DNA from: Dysidea avara
Lineage: Eukaryota > Porifera > Demospongiae > Dictyoceratida > Dysideidae
DNA: 64,000 nt
Direction of reading: 5' to 3'
Assembly: GCF_963678975.1 (NCBI RefSeq)
Contig: NC_089279.1
Coordinates: 36,041,933 to 36,105,932, forward strand
A model generated the notes under the pieces. The model did no database searches, was not told where the DNA came from, and saw only the letters and a list, made by a program, of their open reading frames with translations. Position numbers and translations under genes: made by a program. Below, piece after piece: positions 58,133 to 64,000 of the stretch (the first letter of the stretch is position 1; every line of letters starts with the position of its first letter).

Positions 58133-61100
58133 AAACTATCATGGTTTTTTAGCATTTGAGTACTCTCTAAGCTAACAATCAAGTATTCACCAATACTAGC
58201 TACTTGTAGTCATACCCATTTGACAATGTTTTATAAATAATTGAAGCTTTTTAATTATAGCTTATACTAATAATTTATAGCTTATTCAGGTAACAACAAT
58301 GATATGATACACACACTGTATTATGTGTACAGTACTGATGGTAGTGTTTCTGAAATTATACCAATTAAACTCTATAACCTTCATTATGTCACTCCCTGAT
58401 GGCAAATGCATCATGTGAGCTGGGTCATGTGAACTTAACAAGTACTTGAGTACCAATGTCACTATCTGAGTACACCAAAATTCTTAATGAGTACTGAAAT
58501 GTTTGCAGTATGTTTCACCCCTAGAATAAACAGTGTTGTATGATTAGACTGAATTGTATAAGGTCATATAGTGGATCAAAAAAAAAAAATTTTTTTGAAA
58601 ACGCAGGACATGCATAGTGTACATAACTTCAGCTTCACACATAAAATTATAGCTACTTTTCAATAGTGTAAGCTGCTATTTCAATCAACTATGACCCCCA
58701 TCACTATATTTTACAACTGCATGGTTCAAAGTTGTTTAAATGGTTTGACTCTTTTGGCTGAAAGCTATCACATAGCTACACATTTTCTCTAGCTAAAGTC
58801 TATGATTCAGAAATGCAGAACAATTTATCGGGTACAGTATAGTGTTAGTACATAATAACACACTCAAAATCTGACTATAAAATAAGTGCTAAAGATAGAA
58901 TTTTGTGTTTTAGACTTCAAGAAGTGGATGTACCACCTACATAAGTTGAACAGTTGAACATATCCTGAAATGTGGATATGTGCACCTTGGCTATCAGGAT
59001 ATTTGCCTATATGGTCCCATTTGCATTAAACACACATGCAATTAAGCCTTGAGATCAGGACAACTTTCCAATAAGGACACTTTAGTGGAGTCCTAAGGTG
59101 TCCAGAATACTTGTATTACTGTCCATTATAGATAGCCTCTAGCTATATTTTATACAGTGAAAGAAAGAACAGCTAGGCTCACATATATGTATGACTGTGC
59201 CTATATACTTTCACCGATATTTACATTCAGTAAATAGATCATGACATGCCCTTTGTACTGAAGTTATGTCTGTTAGCATTGGTCACTTCTGTTCATAATG
59301 TATACCTTTTGCTATTTTGACTGAAACGGCCATCAAACCAAGTTCTTTAAGTTATTCCCCTACACTTGCATGTTGCTCTAGCCTTTAGGTAACCTTGCAA
59401 TTTAGCATGCAAGAGAGACACTACACTACATTTCATAGAACACTGTATATATGTAATCCATGTGCAACATTACTGTACACTGTACAAACAGAATACATGA
59501 GTTGGTATGTATTTGTATAAAGCCAAGTTTGTATACTACATCTGTTACTAACCAAACACACTGTGTACCACACTATATATACCAGTGCTGTTGAATAAAG
59601 GAAAACATTAGTGGAGCAAATAGGTTTCAGCAAGAAAGACTTTTAAGTCAAATTTTGTTAATGTCAAACACTTTTTAAATAAACAATTACAGCAGATCAT
59701 GCTTATATTGTGATGAATGTTCTAAATGGCTAGATTTGTGTATTCCACACACATCCAAATTGCAATTGCATCAATCTTTCAAAGTAGCTACAAAATTAAT
59801 ATGAATGTTTTTCATCCAGTGCTCTATGTTATGCATGCCGACAAGTTTTCAATCAATAGCTTAATTTCAATCTAAAAGTTATGAACTGTTGAATTTTGTG
59901 TGTGCATGCACAAATTGGTTACAGATAGACTGACATGTTTGAACCTTTTTATATATCATTAAAAAAGTGCAGATTGGGACAGTGCTGGCGATTGGTTCCA
60001 ACAAATCCATAAAGAGTCGAGCTGTGAACAGGGTGCTGTGGTGCTTCAGCTGTATTGTGAGGAGTTGAGTTTTGTGTAAACTAATCAATGGTAAAAATAT
60101 GTAACTGAAATCTTATCACTTTTAATGATTTCTTGTTTGCTGGTTTTGATTAACTTGTAAAGTCTGTCAAAACTTGCCTATTCTGTCACAGCTTGGCTAT
60201 TTTAGCATGGAACTACTTTACATGTGCCCTATTCAAGGTCCAACAAGGCAGACAGTCAAGCTGATGTTGAACAAAGAACTTACACAGTTTACTTGTATCT
60301 GAATACCATTTAGTTAATGAGATTACGTTAATTTAACTACTACAAATTTACTTATTTGCTAAGCATAAAAGTATAGTGAACCTGTTTCCATTCTGGTCAC
60401 TTTTGGGCCTGTCTTATTAAGGAGGTGGTTGCATTAAGCATGTTAATGTTGTTGTATACACAAATAACACAATTAAGGAGACTGTTACAATGGTCAGTTT
60501 AAATCAGTTGACCATATTATACAGTGATCCAATTAGACAGGTTTTGCTATTAAAAAGTATTGCACAATCACAAATGCAATAAAATACCTACAGTAAAGCA
60601 ATCACAGAATGTGATCAAAAGAATCAGATGAAACTTGGTGCACGACTTTGTCTCATGAACTGCCTTTGTGCCAATTTTAAAAAAATTTGGTCAATATTTT
60701 AATAATTTCTCTGATTATTTAATATGGAATGACTGAAATACTAGAATCTCCTGAATTAATATCCCAATACTGACAGATCTAGAGGTCCAGCATATGGCAG
60801 GATGGTTGGCACAATGGTGAGATAGCAGTGCATAGGTTAAAAAATTTCAGCTTGAACACTATAAGAGTATACAATGGGGAGGGCAATAATAACTTTACAG
60901 TGCAAGGAATGGTACAATCGCAGTAAAGAGATAATTATCGATAACATTAGATTTTATATATTGCACTGATGGTCTGCTAGCAGCCGGAAAAAATTGAATT
61001 ACATTAATACTTAATTAAAACTAGGGGTAGGAACAATGTTACACCAATTATAACAAGGACAAAGGGAATGATATGTGCATGAATTACTTGGATTTAAGTG

Positions 61101-61776
61101 TTCTGTAAAATGGTTCCACAAGTACTCATAAATTATTGATTTGGTTGTGTTGAAATGTAGTTCAGTGTTGATAGGGGGAAAAGCATTCCAAAGTCTAGGG
61201 AGGCGATTGAAATAGAAATCACAAATTTTAATATTTGATGAAATAATAGTGAAGCAACTTGTGAGCTGTAGCTGATCTTGTCCTACTATTAGAGAAGGCT
61301 ACATAATTTTATAGTTTTATAGAAACAAATCATCCTGTGGAGAGTTCAACTACAAACAAGCCACCCTGTAGAAAGATCACTAGAAACTGTATAGAGTTCA
61401 GCTACAAACAGCTAGTTCAATAGTTGTAATGATGAATGTTCTATTAGAGTTTTAGCAGCTTAAAGTTAAGTCTTACTTATAGTAGTAGTAATGAACTATA
61501 GAAGACGTGGGGGTGAAAAGTAATGCAGGTAGGGATGAGAAGTGATTAATCAAGTTTTCTTGACCTTAATAGAGGGAGTCAAATCTTCAGCCAATATCAG
61601 CAATGGCTAGCTCAATTCTCTGGTACTGGGTACATTGGCCAATAGGAACCGGGGCCCAGAATTTCTCAGCGATACTGCACAGCTGTTGTAATACTGTATA
61701 TACATGATACACTCCACCATACATACACACAATAAATTATAGGATATATAAATAACATACTTATAGTAAATAACAG
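58133..61776. other. Intergenic, no gene recognised
   Basis: It is AT-rich throughout. Frames of 60-70 codons on the minus strand (59433-59633, 59879-60088) have no domain, bias or splice support. One reversed motif (TGTTCTATTAGAGT) lies at 61438. It contains the second copy (60785-60870) of the repeat at 57720. Confidence 0.4.
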
Positions 61777-62209
61777 TTAGCAACAATTACAGCGAAATTT
61801 AGGTTTTTCAATCAAGCTATCTGTGTCACACGGGGACTCAGAGTTAGTGGAAAGAATCTTTTCATATGGTGTGTGACAGCAGTGATACCACGGACATGTC
61901 TGTACTGTACAGCAGAGTAGTAAAGTTATGACTAATGCTACCAGACAAAATGTCACAAAAGCACAGACAATGCTGATCCACATCATATATTCGGTTTCTC
62001 CGTCATCATCTAGTATAAATCTGATGATAAAACATCACAAGGTGAATGGTTATTACTCACAGCAGGTAACACCGAAGTCACGTGAATGATTACAACAGTA
62101 TGGCTTATCATTGCCATTACAGAATGTAATAGTACAGTTTAGCAAGCTCTTTTCATTTCCATTACAGGATATGTATGAGATCATGATGGGAATACTTGTG
62201 GAGGAAAAC
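61777..62209 (-). CDS. SRCR/transmembrane receptor, copy 3 (C-terminal exons)
   Basis: Two minus-strand exons. 62209-62061 encodes the second half of an SRCR domain (CNGNEKSLLNC, CCNHSRDFGVTC). 62009-61777 encodes YDDGETEYMMW, a membrane span (IVCAFVTFCLVALVITLLL) and a short cytoplasmic tail ending KPKFRCNCC. The junction phases (2, then 1) equal those of copy 2, so the exon structure is shared. Unlike copies 1 and 2 the tail has no PPxY, but it has Ser/Thr/Asp-rich SESPCDTDSLIEK and several Cys. The signal peptide and first SRCR half are absent up to 64000 and may lie beyond the window or be lost. Both exons are open. Confidence 0.75.
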
Positions 62210-63204
62210 CTATCATGAACATACACAGTCAGGTATATAAGATTACGATTACTGACAAGTGTGGAACTATATCTACTCAGGCCTAATATGATTGCAATTA
62301 CAGTTACCTTATTATTGTCATTTGCAAAACAGACAGGATGTGGAATTAGCTATATAGGGTATACAGCTATAGCTGGCTACTAATAACGCTACATCATTTT
62401 TCACTGGACTTAGTTGAAGGTATGATGGTGGGCAGTAAATATTGTAGCCCAGTGGCTAAAAAAACAACTATTTTTACAACTAGCCTGCCTAACTTGAGAC
62501 CGGGGCTTTCACATACTGAGTAGTTTTGTGCTGTATATTGCAATGATTATCCAAACAGTTAAAGTAAAGAGAGAGCTTGTGTGACAAAGTGCCAGTAAAG
62601 AGGAATGCTGTAGGAACTTCTGGGGATCTAGGGCACACTCCTGGGAACATTTTGAAATGTAAGTATGCCAAGATTGAAGCTGGAAGCTATTTTAGAGAAA
62701 TGATTGAGATCTGGAAGTAATTAGCAAGCTGAAGGGACAAAATATAAACAAACAACTGTGTATATAATATAATTACGTACAAGCAAGCAAGCAAGCCTTG
62801 TTTTAGGTTTTTTATTTTATATATAATGGACTGTAAGAAAGAGAATTAAAAGTAGTTGGATTGTAAGAGTAGACCACGAAATGGAAAGTTTTGAAAATGG
62901 TCATCTCAAGTTTGGATCTTGAGGCACTTTTAGTCAAATCCCTGTGGTAAATTATAACACAGTCAAGATGTACAACACATAAGCAATTAAGTATACATAA
63001 CTAGTTTATACTTTTCTGTGGTACAGCTGGCTATTTTTGTCTACCAACTAGCTATAGCCCAATCACCATTTACAACTAGATCATTACAACTAGCTTTTTG
63101 GCCATCCTTTTTTTAGCCCCTGTGTTGTACCCTGATAACATGTTTCTATTGGATACAAGTGACACCGTAAACTATGACATTATAGTGTATGCCATATTTG
63201 GTGT

Positions 63205-63234
63205 TTGTATGTATGTATGTATGTATGTATGTAC
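63205..63234. repeat. (GTAT)n microsatellite
   Basis: About seven GTAT units, followed by a GT-rich stretch. Confidence 0.9.
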
Positions 63235-63589
63235 AGTGTGTGAGTGTGTGTGCGTATGTGTCATTACTGAACATGACCCTCTCCCCTTGTATGTAATAAA
63301 TAAAACAATGTTGTGCATTGCATGTACTTTGTTAAATGGAATGGACAAATAATTGCCTTAGAAGTACAGCATGCCTCCCTCCAAAAATACAGGCAAAACT
63401 TTAAAAAAAGATTGAGATATTCTAATAGAGCAGTCAGTCAAATACTCTAATAGAACAGTCACCATACTGTATTAATAATCCTCCACAGTCACTGAGTATA
63501 TATGCAGTACCATCCCATTGGGCACATTTAACCTGCTAGGAATTTTGTAGATAGCTACAGATTTTTGCAATTGAATTCATCATCTTTGT

Positions 63590-63710
63590 AATTGACTTTG
63601 TCTCGTTTGCAGTAGAGTTCCTCGCATTTGCAGTAGAATTTGTCCCATTTGCAATTGAATTCATCATTTTGCATTAGAATTCATCACACAAGAATTCATC
63701 ATAATTACAT
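63590..63710. repeat. Degenerate tandem of TTTGCARTWGAATTCATC units
   Basis: Five or so imperfect units of 18-24 bp, for example TTTGCAGTAGAATTTGTC, TTTGCAATTGAATTCATC and TTTGCATTAGAATTCATC. Confidence 0.65.
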
Positions 63711-64000
63711 TGACTCCAATAAACCAGCCGCTCATCACAAGATGGATCATGAAGAATACCACTTGAGACACTACAGAGTAACTGGAGCTGGTTATACGTG
63801 AAGCCATTGAGTTTGTTTGTTCACGAGTGACCACACCCATCACCAATGGCATAGCACAACTGTGTAGCACAATTCTGTAGCACAATTGCGAATGCTATTG
63901 AAGAAGCTGTAGCTATAGAAGAATTATTGCCTTACAACAGAAACAAAGGCACAGTTAGTATCTGGCCGATTATGCCAGCATAATTTAAAGTATCAAGCTT

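Larger units (their letters stand above)
62210..64000. other. Right flank: repeats, no further exon found
   Basis: I looked on the minus strand for an exon with WGTVCDD or CRQLGY to complete SRCR copy 3 and did not see one. The (GTAT)n run at 63205-63234 and a degenerate tandem (TTTGCAGTAGAATT-like units, 63590-63700) are present. Two TACTCTAATAGARCAGTC motifs lie at about 63418-63462. Confidence 0.5.

Noticed and set aside
59433-60088. Two minus-strand frames of 66-69 codons
   Set aside because: No domain, no splice context, composition of AT-rich spacer.

Overview
This is animal nuclear DNA: intron-rich, AT-rich, with many 40-100 bp introns, metazoan-specific genes (a ciliary coiled-coil protein, SOWAH, SRCR receptors) and dense short inverted-repeat transposons. 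Compact genes, head-to-head gene pairs and a small SRCR membrane-protein family suggest an early-branching invertebrate. A demosponge is my best guess; that is inference, because no species-diagnostic gene is present.

Layout. 1-550: last exon of GMP reductase (GMPR). 600-3010: nest of inverted-repeat elements. 3126-10743 (+): complete SOWAH gene in 22 inferred exons, four of them only 3 nt long. 11233-12654: MITE inside MITE with target duplications. 12874-13169 (-): small basic protein, head-to-head with SDR39U1 (13207-15404, +). SDR39U1 ends tail-to-tail with CCDC113/CFAP263 (15470-19701, -), which is head-to-head with SNRPD1 (19875-23390, +). 24533-25413 (-): an ARF-family GTPase lacking the catalytic Gln. 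27778-28452, 49368-51529 and 61777-62209 (all -): three members of one SRCR/transmembrane receptor family, one complete and two partial. 31238-36250 (-): MPHOSPH10 (MPP10) with a transposon in its first coding exon and other damage. 38.7-42.5 kb: LINE fragments and a foldback element. 42586-46524: a 5'-truncated Helitron with one internal stop. 46.5-64 kb apart from the SRCR genes: mostly MITEs, palindromes and decayed repeats.

The genes are mainly housekeeping: purine salvage, Sm-core splicing, SSU rRNA processing, vesicle-traffic GTPase, cilia, and a mitochondrial/plastid-type SDR. They do not form one pathway. The most unusual feature is the chain of 3-nt exons in the SOWAH ankyrin region: each supplies one residue, and together they give exact 33-residue ankyrin spacing. 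Other notable signals are a 19-bp motif (TACTCTAATAGARCAGTCA) scattered in both orientations and often carried inside MITEs, a triplicated splice donor in an SRCR gene, and a perfect 114-bp inverted repeat.

All exon models come from reading splice sites, frame and protein-family conservation by eye. No transcript or database was consulted.
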